A DNA stretch of 64,000 bases from Sparassis latifolia (lineage: Eukaryota; Basidiomycota; Agaricomycetes; Polyporales; Sparassidaceae), in contig CM031556.1 of the NCBI GenBank assembly GCA_018466975.1, forward strand, positions 1,550,001-1,614,000, in the 5' to 3' direction. How positions within the stretch are numbered: position 1 is the stretch's first letter; every line of letters begins with the position of its first letter. The position numbers and the translations under genes are program-made. Of the stretch, positions 1 through 12,569 are shown piece after piece. Under the pieces are notes generated by a model. It was given only the letters and a program-made list of their open reading frames with translations, searched no databases and was not told where the DNA came from.

Positions 1-2010
1 AACTATTGCAGGTCGGCATATGCTAGTATCCTTCAAGTGCGAAAGCAATTGACAGCGAGTCGTAGATGCCCAAGGTGACCTGCTCCGCGGACTTCAGGTT
101 GTCGAGAGTGCCTCTGGAATTGCTACCGCTCTCCTGGGTGATACAATTGAAGGTCAGACACACATGTTATCGAGGTACTCCGTGTAATTCTTATGAATCC
201 TTTCCTTAGTGAGCAAGGATATGGATACTTCAACTCGTCGTCTTCCATTGGGCGTGTGTGCCAGGTGTGTATTTTTCGGCTGCAGTTTTTGCCCAGAATA
301 TTGAAGCTACTCTTCACTCAGCATCGCACCCTTCAATTTCCCGGCGTAAGTCCATTTTTCACAGTCACCTTGTCGTGCGATGGCTCACGCATTTTTTGTA
401 GCATGATTCCGCTTTGGACCATTCCCATGGCCATCGCGACCGGCAACACGCTCATCGTGAAGCCGTCGGAGCGTGATCCAGGCGCAGCCATGATTATTGC
501 AGAGTTATGCCAACGTGCGGGTCTGCCCGCAGGCGTGCTTAATGTGGTGCATGGAACCGTTCCGACGGTGAATGCAATATGTGATAATTCCTCAATCAGA
601 GCGATCAGCTTTGTGGGTGGAGACCGTGCGGGTCGGCACATCTATGAACGGTGAGTGAATAACCTACATAAATGGTGTTTATACCTTGACGCTGCTATAG
701 GGGACGAAAGACTGGCAAGCGGGTTCAGGTGCGTTGAATCACGCGGATACAGTCACGCTCGCGTAGTAATTGTGGTGGTTAGGTCAATATGGGTGCAAAA
801 AATCATGCGGTGGTCATGCCTGATGGTATGTTCGTTCTATCGCGATATTGACTACGCCGTCACTGCAACTCTGCTCATATCATCTCAGCGAACAAGAACC
901 ACACGCTTAACTCGCTTGTCGGCGCCGCATTTGGCGGTGAGTATTTCCCTTACGTTCAAATCATGTCATTTTCTGAGTGCGCGCTCATGCATAGCTGCTG
1001 GACAACGATGCATGGCCATCTCTGTCGGTAAGTCTTGACAAGACTGCGAATTTCCATTGAAGGTCACCTTCATTTGCGTAGCTGTGTTGGTCGGTGATTC
1101 TCAAGGGTGGCTGCCGGAGCTTTGCGAGCGCGCCCTGAGACTCAAAGTCAAACAAGGGTTTGAGCAGGGTGCTGATCTGTGAGTACAGTAATTCAGGCGG
1201 TTTTATTTCCATGCCAACTAATATCGTCCATCTCAGAGGTCCGGTCATCTCTCCGGCCGCCAAAAGGCGTATTACTGGATTGATAGCGTCGGCCGAAGAG
1301 CAGGGTGGGGGGATCATCCTCGACGGGCGCGACCTGGAAGTACCCGGCTATCCAGACGGCAACTGGGTTGGACCCACTGTTATTGAGGCTACGGCCGACA
1401 TGAGGTGCTACCGGTGAGCCTTCCCCTCTATTTTTTGCGTTTCAATTTGCACTGAGTGTCGCACACCATAGCGAGGAAATATTCGGCCCCGTGTTGATCG
1501 TCCTCAAGGCAGACACTCTGGATGATGCACTTGCGATCATCAACGCTAACCCGTACGGTAACGGCACAGCCATCTTCACTCAGAGCGGGGCTACTGCACG
1601 TAAGTTCGAGCGTGAAGTTGAGGTCGGCCAGGTGGGCATCAATGTGCCCATCCCAGTGCCGTTGCCCATGTTCTCGTGGAGCGGGAATAAGGTGTGTAGT
1701 TTGTTTTGCAGGGTGTACCTTATTGATGCTGATGTGTGAAATGTAGGCGAGCTTTTTGGGTGACGTGCCCTTCTACGGCAGAAGGTAAGTGTAACTACGT
1801 TTCGTTCTGTGCGTTGTGTCTCACAATTGCTCATTTTCATTCAGCGGTATCGACTTCTATACTCAGAACAAGGCGAGTCTCTTACTATGTCTATATTCTC
1901 CTTCACTCACATCGATGCGGGCTGTTCACTTGCAGACGACCACTGCACTGTGGAAAGCAGAGGATGCTATCGGCAACAAGGCGTCTGTCGACATGCCGAC
2001 CCACCACTGA
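1..2010 (+). CDS. ALDH6A1: Methylmalonate-semialdehyde dehydrogenase (5' partial)
   Basis: This mitochondrial CoA-acylating aldehyde dehydrogenase oxidises methylmalonate and malonate semialdehyde to propionyl-CoA or acetyl-CoA in valine and pyrimidine breakdown. The first clear exon starts near 55 ([16 protein letters not shown]) after a likely acceptor at 53-54; the amino-terminal part lies left of the window. About ten exons read through in frame. Family segments include [30 protein letters not shown], the catalytic cysteine in [28 protein letters not shown] and [14 protein letters not shown]. The protein ends [11 protein letters not shown] at a TGA at 2008-2010. One late intron (1873-1935) starts with GC rather than GT. 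The family assignment is firm. The left edge and exact splice sites are less so. Confidence 0.9.
1873..1935 (+). other. GC-AG intron in the MMSDH gene
   Basis: The exon ending in the codons for FYTQNK is followed directly by gcgagt, not gt. Removing 1873-1935, which ends in ttgcag, joins AAG to ACG and restores the conserved TQxKT carboxy-terminal segment in frame. No nearby GT donor gives a readable product, so a non-canonical GC-AG intron is the simplest reading. Confidence 0.65.
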
Positions 2011-2165
2011 TTAGCGCAAGTCTCACGCAGAGGACAGTCGGCCAGGATATCACATTCGCTCGTATTGTACAAATCTATGCTACTCCAATGTTACAATGCA
2101 AAAAGTGTGCATGCAAGCTAGCAGTCCATCAGGTGCACGCAGTGGTGTCAGTATCATGAGAAATA

Positions 2166-2818
2166 TCAGGCGAGCTGCAGGTCGGCCTTGCCGATGATTT
2201 CGTCTAGAAGTGCATGCGATAATTGCAGGCATTGGTTGAAGCACTCTGTAAAACCCTCCTATATGTGCGGATAAGTGCTCAGCATATGCATATGTAGACA
2301 GAATGCAGAAACCTACAGCACCACCATAGTACGGGTCGTCGATCTGCTTGTGATCGAGGTACGAGCCCCATAGTCGTACCTCAGCCGTGGCATCGTGGGG
2401 CTTTCTCTGACGGAGAGTACGTAGATTCGCCTCGTCAGCGGCGAGGATATGCGTGAATGCGCGGAAGTCTTCGGCGGTGACCTGGCGAGCGCTGTGCTGT
2501 ATGGGTACTTTGTTCTGATTCGCACAAATTGGCGACCTGAGGGCAGAGCATAAGAGGAACCGGGGAAAGCTGACCTTGCGGCATACAGCTACAGCACTAC
2601 GACCATCCGACACCGCGATAAGTGAGATTAGAATCATAACTATAGTGTGGATCCACTCACCGGTCATCTGGATCCTCGCCGATGTGATACCGCGCAGTAC
2701 CTGCGGAATCCACGGTGAGGTCGACGCCTCGCTCCTTCGCGACATGCCTCAAGACGGCCTCCCCGATGGGAGAACGACAAATGTTGCCAAGACAGACAAC
2801 CAAGATGGACTGGGACAT
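2166..2818 (-). CDS. LTP1: Low-molecular-weight protein tyrosine phosphatase
   Basis: A small cytosolic tyrosine/acid phosphatase of the arsenate-reductase-like fold. The start at 2818 opens MSQSILVVCLGNICRSPIGE, holding the catalytic P-loop C-x5-R-S near residue 9. Exon 1 ends in DPDDR. Removing introns gives AVAVCRK, then NKVPIQHSARQV, and the general-acid loop DDPYYGG. The last exon ends near GKADLQLA with the stop at 2166-2168. At about 160 residues it has normal family length. It is transcribed away from the SANT-like gene, with only 166 bp between the two start codons. All key residues are present. The gene symbol is by analogy to yeast. Confidence 0.88.
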
Positions 2819-2984
2819 GGCAGAGAACCCTTCTGGGAAAGTATACGACGCGGCTCAGACGGGCATACAGTAGTAGACTTGAAGCAATCGTGGAACGCGT
2901 CCAGTCACGGGATTTACGCGAAAGCACGGGGCGCCTAACATCTAGCATTCCCCTTCGCTCGACTATCTGATCCTTTCAGTCGCG
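2819..2984. promoter_or_regulatory. Shared divergent promoter region
   Basis: These 166 bp separate the start codons of the phosphatase (minus strand) and the SANT-like gene (plus strand), so they must hold the 5' leaders and core promoters of both. I see no clear TATA box. A regulatory link between the two genes is inference only. Confidence 0.5.
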
Positions 2985-4958
2985 ATGAACCCGAATTTCG
3001 CGCCGCAGAACACAGGCGGTAACACCGCCGATCATGCTCAACTTTCCAGTCTGCTCTCCATGTATGCCCAGTTAGCTGGCACCAACAACCCCTACGCGGC
3101 TGCGCCACAGATCCCTTTTCTCCCTCACGCTCAGCTCTCCAACAACCCTTACCAGGGTTTTCCCCAATACAACCAGAATTTACCGCAGCAACCTAACCAA
3201 AGCTTCACCTTGCAAGGCATGCCTCAGCTTGGGCAGAATGTACCTGGAAGACAGGCGAACCAGGGCATTCAAGCTAGCCAGAGCGCTCCTCAGCAGTTCA
3301 GCCAGGCTGACCTTCAGCACCTGTTGAACCAGCCATTCTTCGCATCGAATATAGGCCAAGCGGGCTTGGGCCAGCAAGCATCTGCGATTAACCTCACGTT
3401 GATGCACCTTGTGCAGAGTGCACTGCAAATGAATGTTGCGGTGGGGACGTTTCCAGACGACGAACAACGCCTCATCCAGGCACTGCATGATGGAGGGATA
3501 AAGAAACAGACGAAACGCTTGGCCCTAGAAGCGCTTCATGGTGTACGTTCCTGTTAGGATTCACGGCGATTTGCTGACGGGTTATTAATATAGGTCAATA
3601 ACCATCCAGCGATGGCATGGAAGGATTACTACCTGGAACATGTCGATAGACTGGACCAGGCTGCGGCAAATCTGCAGCATCCTGTAAAGCCTGAGACGGT
3701 TGAGAAGTCTTCTACTTCTCAGTCATCCTCGAGCAATACTGGACGGCAAATTGAAACACAGGTCTCTGCGTCTCTCCACAGGTTAACAGACCAGGATGAG
3801 CATCACAAAGGCCATCCGTACACTTCTGCATCGACTCGTGAAACCAACACTTACCGGGCACACGGTGAGCGTCATGACCGCCGCGTTATAAAGTCGAAGC
3901 GATCTTCGGATAAGCCAGCTACTACCGTTCGGCGTCATGTAGAAGACGTCGTGAGCCTGCACCCAACTCATAATAATCTCCGGATCCCTGAGCTACCATC
4001 GCGCACGCCGTCCCCACCTCTTTCTGAAACTGCGCCAAGAAAAGGGAAGAGGTTCATGGAGGAGGATAAAGACTTTTTTATCAAGTTCATTCAACGGAAG
4101 CTCAGTAAGAATCCGTACCTGAAGCAAGCGAAGCTGTGTGCTTTACTCGCTGAGAAGGTACGTGCCCCATATACTGACATTATCTATCTTCACTCACTGG
4201 CCCGACCCTAGGCTCCGTATCATTCTGCGGCTTCGTGGTCGAGCTACTGGCTCCGGCACCATGATTTACCGGATAAGATACTCGCTGCGGCTAGGAAGAA
4301 GGCAGTGGCCCAAAACAAAGGCCTTCCCGAGCACTCATCCAGCGGCAACAATGAGTGTGGCTCTGACTCTGGGTTATTATCTGCAGGCGAGTCTGACGTT
4401 CACCAAGGCATCACTGGTACCAAACGACCCACAGAGTCGGACTACGATACCGAAGACGATCTGCGTAACATGGGGCATTCAGGTGATCAATTCCTCTCAG
4501 CCGATCTGCGTGTCCTCGCCAGGCACGTAGCATCCCAGCCGAATTGGGATTTCATGACTCGCACCGAGCAGTGGAAGCCGTTCGCGGCCAAGGTGCGCAA
4601 GTTTCCTCTTGCAATAATATTCTAGGTTGCTCACTCCTCTACATCAGCATTCACGAAGATCTCTGGAGGCTTATGCGCAAGCTTATGGGAGATTCAAGAC
4701 AGGTTCGCACAGTTTATATCATCCTGCCTAACTTCCAGAATCAACCAATTAAAACCAGAAATCGACCGCTGGGTGCGCAAGTTCAGGCGTGGGGCGAAGA
4801 AGGCAAAGGCTGGTCCCAGTTCTCAGCCGGGTCCATCCAAGCAAACACCTGAGATACAGGAGGTGTCCCCAAGTGCTATCTACTCACGCAAAAGGAGAGC
4901 ATCGACTTCTGCATCTGTGGAGGCTATTGAAAAGCGTCTGAAAACAGACCTGGAGTGA
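2985..4958 (+). CDS. Q/N-rich protein with SANT/Myb-like regions
   Basis: The amino-terminal ~160 residues are rich in Gln, Asn and Pro (short stretches such as FPQYNQNLPQQPNQ), prion-like in composition. A Ser-rich linker follows. Next comes a Trp-bearing helical region after EEDKDFF (KLSKNPYLKQAKLCALLAEK, then APYHSAASWSSYW), and later a second similar region (WDFMTRTEQWKPFAAK onward, then LKPEIDRWVRKFRR). These resemble the SANT/Myb or Rap1-type repeats of fungal chromatin proteins. The tail is basic, with SRKRRAS as a possible nuclear signal. The splice near 4620-4760 is awkward: the most protein-like reading (HSRRSLEAYAQAYGRF) sits one base out of frame with the next exon, while the readable alternative is less convincing. 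The function is unknown; a nuclear DNA- or chromatin-binding role is inferred. Confidence 0.7.
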
Positions 4959-5242
4959 ATACATTCACGGTGATGTGAGGCTTTCAAGTCGCGGTGTTTT
5001 CTCTGTACGACTATATTGGTGATATGGATGGAAGGTCTGTATGTAAATTTACGCGTGTCTGCCGTCGATATCCAAAGTAGTAGATGGCTGCCTTTACATG
5101 AAATTTGTACTGTATTGAATACACCGCGACGGCAAGGTTTAGGTGAGCACGTGCTGGATCGATACACGCGTATATGAGCGATCTCCATAGCGAGTCTGTC
5201 AACACCTGTTTCACCTTTACACTCTTCTCTCTCTGAGCTACG

Positions 5243-6939
5243 ATGGATGAAGAATACGATGTACCAGTCCTTCCCTCGACTTTCCACCTGGTGAAATTGA
5301 CTTGCTAACAGGTCATTGTTCTCGGTACTGGTCTAACCGAATGTATTTTGTCCGGTCTGCTGTCCGTAGAGGGCAAGAAGGTCCTTCACATGGATAGAAA
5401 TGATTACTACGGTGGTGACAGCGCAAGCCTGAATCTAGCTCAGGTCAGAAACGCTACTGCTAGCGATGTTCGCAGAATATATCTGACGCGTGGCACGTAG
5501 CTTTACCGCAAGTTTAGACCAGACCAGAGTCCGCCTGCGGAGCTCGGTCGCGACCGCGACTACGCCGTCGACCTCATCCCCAAGTTCATAATCGCCTCGG
5601 GCGAGCTGACACGCATTCTCGTGCACACCGACGTCACCAGATACCTCGAGTTCAAGCAGATCGCGGGCAGTTTCGTCTACCGCGATGGCAAAATATCCAA
5701 GGTCCCGAGCACGGAGATGGAGGCGGTCAGGAGCCCGCTCATGGGCCTGTTCGAGAAGCGACGGGCGAAGAGGTTCTTTGAGTTCCTGCAGAGCTGGAGG
5801 AACGACGACCCTACGACCCACCAAGGTGTGTCCGTCTGACATCTAAACAAACCGACTCTTCGAATAGTAACTCCTTGCCTATCCTTTATTATGGTAGGCA
5901 TTGACCTGGACAAGGACTCTATGAACGCGATCTATGAGAAGTTCGGTCTCGAGCCTGGTACCCAGGACTTCATTGGTCACGCTATGGCACTTTATCTGGA
6001 TGACGAGTAAGTTGTATAATACTCCGACGCTGTTGGACGCGCTCTTGAGCATGCAACTCTCTTAGCTACAAGGCGAAGCCCGCCAGGGAAACGTATGAAC
6101 GGATCATTCTCTACACCTCATCTATGGCGCGCTATGGCAAATCCCCGTATATCTATCCCCTCTATGGCCTTGGCGAGCTGCCACAGTCGTTCGCGCGTTT
6201 GAGCGCCATCTACGGCGGAACCTATATGCTCGACAAGCACATCGACGAGATCGTCACCGATGCCGAGGGCAAGTTCGTCGGCGTCAGGAGTGGTAGCGAG
6301 ACGGTCAAGGCTAAGCAGGTCATCGGTGACCCGAGTTACTTCGGGGCAGGCAAGTCCACTGATGGAGGCAAAGTCTCAGTGGTGGAGGAATGCAAGGTCG
6401 TCCGTGCGATCTGCATTCTTAAGCACCCCATCCCGCAGACGGAAGATGCAGACAGCGCACAGATCATTATCCCACAGAACCAGGTTGGTAGGCGAAACGG
6501 TGCGTCTCGCTTCAGGTTTGCATCCTCGGTGATGTTTTACTAAATGGTGGAGCAGATATCTATATTGCGATGGTGTCTTCGACGCACAACGTCTGCGCTA
6601 AGGACGTGTACGTCGCCATTGTCAGTACCATCGTGGAGACCAACAGACCTGAGCAAGAGATTGCGCCTGGTCTGTCGCTGCTTGGCCCTATCTACGAGAA
6701 GTAAGTTTTTCTACATATTTTTCTGACCACCCCACTCACTAGATCCGCGCAGGTTCGTGTCGGTCACGTCGTTGTACACCCCAACAGCGACCGGAGAAGC
6801 TGATAATATCTTCATCACGCGATCCTACGATGCTACGTCCCACTTCGAGACCGTCGTCGAGGATGTAAACGATGTCTGGAAAAGGGTCGTGGGCAAGGAT
6901 CTCGTGCTGAAGAAGCGTGAAGTCGAAGTGGAGGCATAA
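5243..6939 (+). CDS. GDI1: Rab GDP-dissociation inhibitor
   Basis: It extracts GDP-bound Rab GTPases from membranes and recycles them through the cytosol. The ATG at 5243 begins MDEEYD, then an intron, then [15 protein letters not shown] and [11 protein letters not shown], the conserved sequence region 1 of the GDI/REP family. Later conserved parts include FVYRDGKI, the stretch around [29 protein letters not shown] with GGTYML, and near the end [13 protein letters not shown]. Exons join cleanly through DLDKDS, DDYKAK, RRN/DIYIAM and EK/FVSV. The protein has about 445 residues, the usual GDI length, and ends in EVEVEA. Nothing is missing or odd. It is expected to be essential and constitutive. 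Confidence 0.95.
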
Positions 6940-7099
6940 TACAGCAGTTTTAGACATGCAATTTTCATCATCTCCCATTCGGTCTCTTCTGCATTCGGTT
7001 CATCGCGATCTCTACTCTGTATACACAATCAGAACAACTTCATGTACCCTGGATGCTGGCATGTCCAGGACCTCTCGCGCGGAGGAAGCATGGCGATTT

Positions 7100-10000
7100 T
7101 CAGAAAAAAGCGTCCATACTGAACTCCGGTACTTGTACATCCTGCTTCGCAGACTTCATCAAGCTTCCGAGACCAGCCTTCCGCGCAATGAAGTCACTCT
7201 CCTCCTTCATTTCCTCGCCTGAGACCGTTGAAGGTAGTCCAACTGCAGGCAATCCGTTGGTGACCTGCGGCGTTGGGGAGGCTCTGCGGGTGGGAGGAGC
7301 AGTGGTCACGTCCATGTCGATGAAAATGGAAGACTTGCGTCGCAACGCGGGTTCTAGGGCAAAACGGGTAGATATTGGACTAGGTGGTCGCCGTAGCGGT
7401 CGACCGTCGTGAACGACAGTCGATGGCCTATGGAACGACCACGTCCGAACTAAGTCTAGAGCCAAGACGTGGCACCCTGGATAATCGCCGCTTACTACTA
7501 TGAAAACTAGACTTGGAACTGGCAAATCACGCACCCATCCTGCAGAAGACGCGAGCTATTTGGAGTACGAAGTTGAATTCTGTGCGTCCGGAAATCTCGC
7601 TCGTACCCTTGGCAGTCTGCAGAGTCTTGAACTTAAGTTGCGAGAACAGCAGCGCCAAGCTCGGGTCATCATAATGAGGGTCGCCGATCTCCGTCAGCCG
7701 TACATCCAGGACAGATGCTATATCCTGTAGCGGAGTCTGTCAACCGCTTGGTCAGGCATGATCGTCTGGAGAAAACCTTGGGGCAGACATACGACGAGGA
7801 TCCGCACCGCGAGATCGCGGCGGTGGAGTAACCAGAATGCCCAGCTAGCTAGCCATCTATTGCCTTCCTTGAAGGCAAGCGGAACTACAGTATTGATTAG
7901 GATGTCCTGAAAGATTGGCCCATCGTCGTCTTGCTCTACCACACGAGCCAGAGCAACTGCGAGCTGGAAGTCCGACAAGTTCTTGATACAAACATTCACT
8001 GCGTCTTTCAGACTTCCCCCGAGGAGGAAAAATGCCGCAGCATACTCTGAAATGCATAACGGTCACTATCCAGCAATTCACAATGTGTAGAGACACGCAC
8101 CGAACCGCCGCTTGCTTAGAAGCGCGAACGCATTCTTCAACGCTGCTGTTTGCCAACGAGGCTGCGTGAAGTCATTGTTCAGAAACTTGAGCATCACATT
8201 TTGTTCCCTGTGCCAAGCTGCCTGTCTCCAGAGCGCATGTACAAGCTTGCCTTTCCCCAAAGCGAAGTAGAACAGACTACACTCTGTTGGATCACGGTTG
8301 TCTCCGGCCATATATTGATTCCGCGCGATGACTTCCATGTGCGCTCTCTGTGAAATGTCATCAGCGATTTCAGCCATCACTAGTCATGAAAGAGGATACC
8401 ATTGGCTCTCCGGAGTGCATCCATATGAAAACACCTAGAGCGCGTGCATCTGTCCACGTCATCTTTCCACCGCAAGCCGCAACAGACGTCGAGAGGAGTA
8501 AGTCCTGGCTCTCGCTGTGGAACGCCCAGATCATATCGCGGTACCGCAACCGCGCACGCGGGCGAATGCGTCCAGCCAGCGCACCGTTGCCGTTGGACGC
8601 AGGCGTGTTGGGCAGAGACAAGCGGCGGTTCTGGATAAAAAACTCCGCGTAGAGATGAGGTATCTCAGCCCGTTCGCGTCGAGGGCCCGTCGTTGCTCTT
8701 GAATCTGCAAGTGATCAGTACGTATGGAAACGAAGGGGCGAAGCGGTATACCTCCAGAGTAGCCTGTATCAGCACCAGTAGAGACGCGTGCTCGTTGGAG
8801 GTCAGATGCGGCAACGGCTGCTCCTCGAGTCGCTCTATGAGTTGCTTGACGAGTGATCGGGAGAACTGATCGTCATCAGACCTGGTATACAAGTCAGTAC
8901 GACCACGACGAATCGGACAAATTTCCTTACACTTCTCTGGTCTCTGGAACACTGAATAGCAGTGAGTACTGTTGCTTATGGACAGATTCCTACGATGTGA
9001 TATGTCAATGGCATCAAAACAATACACCCTCATCGAGCACACCACGTACAGCCCTAGCCATCTCATCCTTCTGGAAGAACTCTTCGAACGGTACACACCG
9101 CCATTCCTCAACATCCTTGCCGCTCTCCAGATTCCGCGCGAGGTTCACGATGATCTTCTTGACGAGCTCCACCTTTTCTGCAGTGCACCATGAGGCTGTG
9201 AGTTCCAACATATAGCGAGAATCGCCGCACCCCAGAGTAGACATTGCAGGACCATCTGCGGGTGGTAATCTTCCAGCGGGCCATTGTAGCGCGCCACATG
9301 CTCGAACAGGCTCTCTTCCGACGCGCTTGACTCAAGTACGGGCTGCGGCTGCCCAAAGAGAGCCATGAAATGCCCGGCGCCGACAAGGAGAGCGCCCCGC
9401 GCGAGCCAAATTGAGTCATTAATTGGGTGCGGGATCATGCTGCTCCGAATAATCAGTCCATGACATCCACGAACTAACCCAGGCAGGAACAAACGACACT
9501 GAATACCGGTCGCTCACCTCCCAACGTCAATCGTCCAGCAGCGGCCCCATGCTGGTGTCTCGTCGAAGTACGTCATGCGCTGCTGGCACAGCACTTCGAC
9601 ACGATGCGCGAATCCGACCGCCAGGATGGACTGGGCATCCGGGGTTGCTGTCCAGTCGAGGTCTTGAATGGGATCGGAGGAGCTAACAGAACAAGTCAAT
9701 GGGAAGACGGAAAACTAGAATCAGCTTGAGTTACAGTGCACGGACGCATTGCTTACTCGAAGATCTCGCGGTACTCCAAGCCCGAAGCGAACTCGGACTC
9801 CTTCGAGTCCCAGATCGTCAGTTCCTGGCCGTCCGTCCCGGGCACAACTGTGATCTGCTTTCAGCACACCTTCAATCACAGTCTCGAGCACGACGACATA
9901 AAGACGACGCACGGGTTTCGCGCAAAAATGAATTGATAAAGGAGGGTAGTGTACGTACTGAGGACAGACTTCTTCGCGGAGCTGCATCCGGCCATGCTCA

Positions 10001-12324
10001 GCCCCCTTCGCTCCGTCTTAACCCGCCCCGTACACCGCCAGCCATTGCCCTTATCCTTGCCGTTCCGCACACCGTTCACGGCGGCGACACTGACCATGCC
10101 TGCTACTTCCTCACCGGGAACCCAAAAAGCCAGCTCGCCATCCACCGATACGCTCAGCAGGACGTCGTGCTCCTCGGTGCTCGCTGCGCGCGCATATGGT
10201 CCGCTCCACGCCATCGGGTCTACTGGCAATATTACTTTCAGGGATGTATTTATACCGAGAGGCAAGACGCGTCGCGAATACAGCGACAGCGGGACAAGGG
10301 TGAACAAGAGAACCTCATGAGACGGTGTTATTCCGATGAGTGCGAACTTCGACCCAGGTGAGAACAAGGAGAAAAGCGAAAGCAGGGGTGGAACTGCGAG
10401 CGTAACAGGGGCATCGTCCAGAGTGTGCAGAGTCAGTAGATTGGTTGACGAGGCGTATGTCACGAAGCTTCTGCCTGCGTATGATTAAACACCATTCAGA
10501 ATTCGAAAGCGACAGTGCCTGAGCAATGAACGCACCACCATCGAGGACAACAAGCTGGTCTGCTGACCCAAACGCGTCCGCCTTCCAAATTCCTCTCCGT
10601 ACCAAACTCATACCTTTCTGCTTCCCACCCGTGCCTACGGCCCATGTCCTTCCACTCCCGTCCTCCCACAACACCCCGACGCCCTCTCCCTCCGGTGTCC
10701 TAACAAAGCGCACAATCTCTCTCAGCGTTTGCGCGCCCGTCTCCTCCTCCACCGCACGTGCGAGGAGTCGGAGCCCGTCCGCGCGGGCGTCGAAGAACGG
10801 GAGAGGTGACAGTGTGTACGACGCGAGCGGGGCGGCCGTCACAAGTGTGAGCGTAGGTGTGGAGCCGCCGGAGGGAGCGGGGATGATGAAGAGCTGCGTC
10901 GGCGGCCTATTTCCAAGGAGGAGCCCTGGCGGAGAGCGGAGCAGGGTGAACTGCTTCAGCAGCGTTGGCGGTCGGCGGTTGATGTTCTGATATCTGCTGT
11001 ATCAGCGATGGGGCTCTAGCGGCGAACGAGACCCACGCACGGCAACGGCTTGGACGACGAGCGAGCCGTCTGCGAGGACGCGGAGAAAGAGGTCCCACCC
11101 CTCCTCTGCGATCTCCCTGACGCGTCTACTACGTGCGTCCTCGGACTCAGACTGAGCACCCGCCAGTACTTCGGTGAGCGCGGACGACACGGCGTCCCTG
11201 TCGAGAGGGAATATGCTGGAGGTAGTGGGGGCGGTGGGGAAGGGAAACGCAGACGCTGCGTCAAGGGCGGCATGTAGCTGCATGTACTGCGGCACGTCGA
11301 GGACGGGCAGGAAGATGCGGAGGGTGCCGTCTGATGTGGTGGTGTAGAGGATCGGGTCATCACTGTCCATGAGATGTGACAAGTGAATGAGGAAATGTAA
11401 ATTAGGCATAGGATGAACTAGCCGCGCACCGGCTTGTGGCTTGTGGTCTGCGCCAGACAATATCTGTCAAGGGTCGCGGATGCGGGATAGCTTGCGTTTG
11501 TCGACCGGAAGCCGTGGAATATATTCGGACGATATTATTATGCTGCATCCATCCCATAAGAGCAATCAGCGCACCAAGGATCCAGCACGCACCAGAAAAC
11601 TAGCAGCAATATACATAAGAGACGGCGAGAAGCGCACACACGCAGGAGTCGCAATGCTGTCCAACCACCATAAGCCCTCACTCGCGAATCCACAAGAGGA
11701 AGAAACAAGCCCACAAGCATTTCCACTTCTGCGACCACGTCAGGAGGTCATTCTCCAGGATAAGCGTGTACACGGAGAGGCTGGAGCGGGTGCCGACCGC
11801 GAGCAGCCCTGAGGTTCGTGAGCCAGGCCCACCGCGTTACATCGGAGAAGAGACGTACCGGATTTGCAGTCAATGGCCGTGACCGGGTCATCCTCGGGCA
11901 GGAGCAGTGTCGAGTGTAGGCGCCAGGCGTCGCTGTGCACGCCGGAGTGGGACCACGCGGCGACACGCGAGCCCATGGATGCGACCGCCTGCGTTTGGCA
12001 AGTTGTTAACTTAGTGAGTGCGAGGTGAACTAGAGGTGGTGGACCTACGAGCTTCATCCCGGGATCGATGGTGAGACACTGGATTGGGTCCTTCCGATGG
12101 CGTGTGCCAGGAAATGCCTCCCAGAAGGCGAGCGCACGAACGAAGACGAGCGTGCGAGCATTCAGAATCACGACAGAGTCTCCTGAAGGATAGAGCTGCA
12201 AGACACGGTGAGCACAAACACCGTCAAGTCAAAGGGCACGCACCAGCAGGATCTCGCGGGGGAGCGCGAGGGAGTAGAGAGTGGTCGTGGGGCTGCCGGT
12301 ATACGACTGCAGCAGCTCGAGCAT
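7100..12324 (-). CDS. RAV1: RAVE complex subunit Rav1 (V-ATPase assembly; DmX-like WD protein)
   Basis: Rav1 is the large subunit of the RAVE complex, which promotes assembly of the V1 and Vo sectors of the vacuolar ATPase. The probable start at 12324 gives MLELLQSYTGSP; an in-frame ATG at 12417 is an alternative with a low-complexity extension. WD-type blades follow (LAFWEAFPGTRH, MGSRVAAWSHSG, LYTTTSDGTLRIF, VDGELAFWVPG). The carboxy half matches the Rav1p_C domain: LDWTATPDAQSILAVGF, WLARGALLVGAGHFMALF, MTWTDARALGVFIW, FFLLGGSLKDAVNVC, ARVVEQDDDGP, EGNRWLASWAFWLLHRRD and the near-terminal KGTSEISGRTEFNFVL. It ends VPEFSMDAFF. The many exons span about 5.2 kb. Identity is firm; internal exon borders are approximate. 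Confidence 0.9.
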
Positions 12325-12569
12325 GGCGGTCAGAGCGGGGACGTCGAGACGCTCGGTTCGCTCACGGACATGGCGTCGACGTGCGCGCCGCGCCCACGTG
12401 CCTGTGGCGTGCACCATGTACACCCAGTGCACGACACTGGGGAAAAATTCTGCGGAGGCTGAGCACGAGTAATATAATATACATAGTAACATACATAGCT
12501 GTCTACAATCCGTGTTTCCTCCATCCCATGCGAAAGCAATCTATAACATATCCATCGCATCGACCGCTA

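Noticed and set aside
50..52. In-frame TGA just before the first MMSDH exon, suggesting a pseudogene
   Set aside because: A plausible acceptor (ttgacag) ends right after it, so the stop probably lies in an intron; all later exons are intact.
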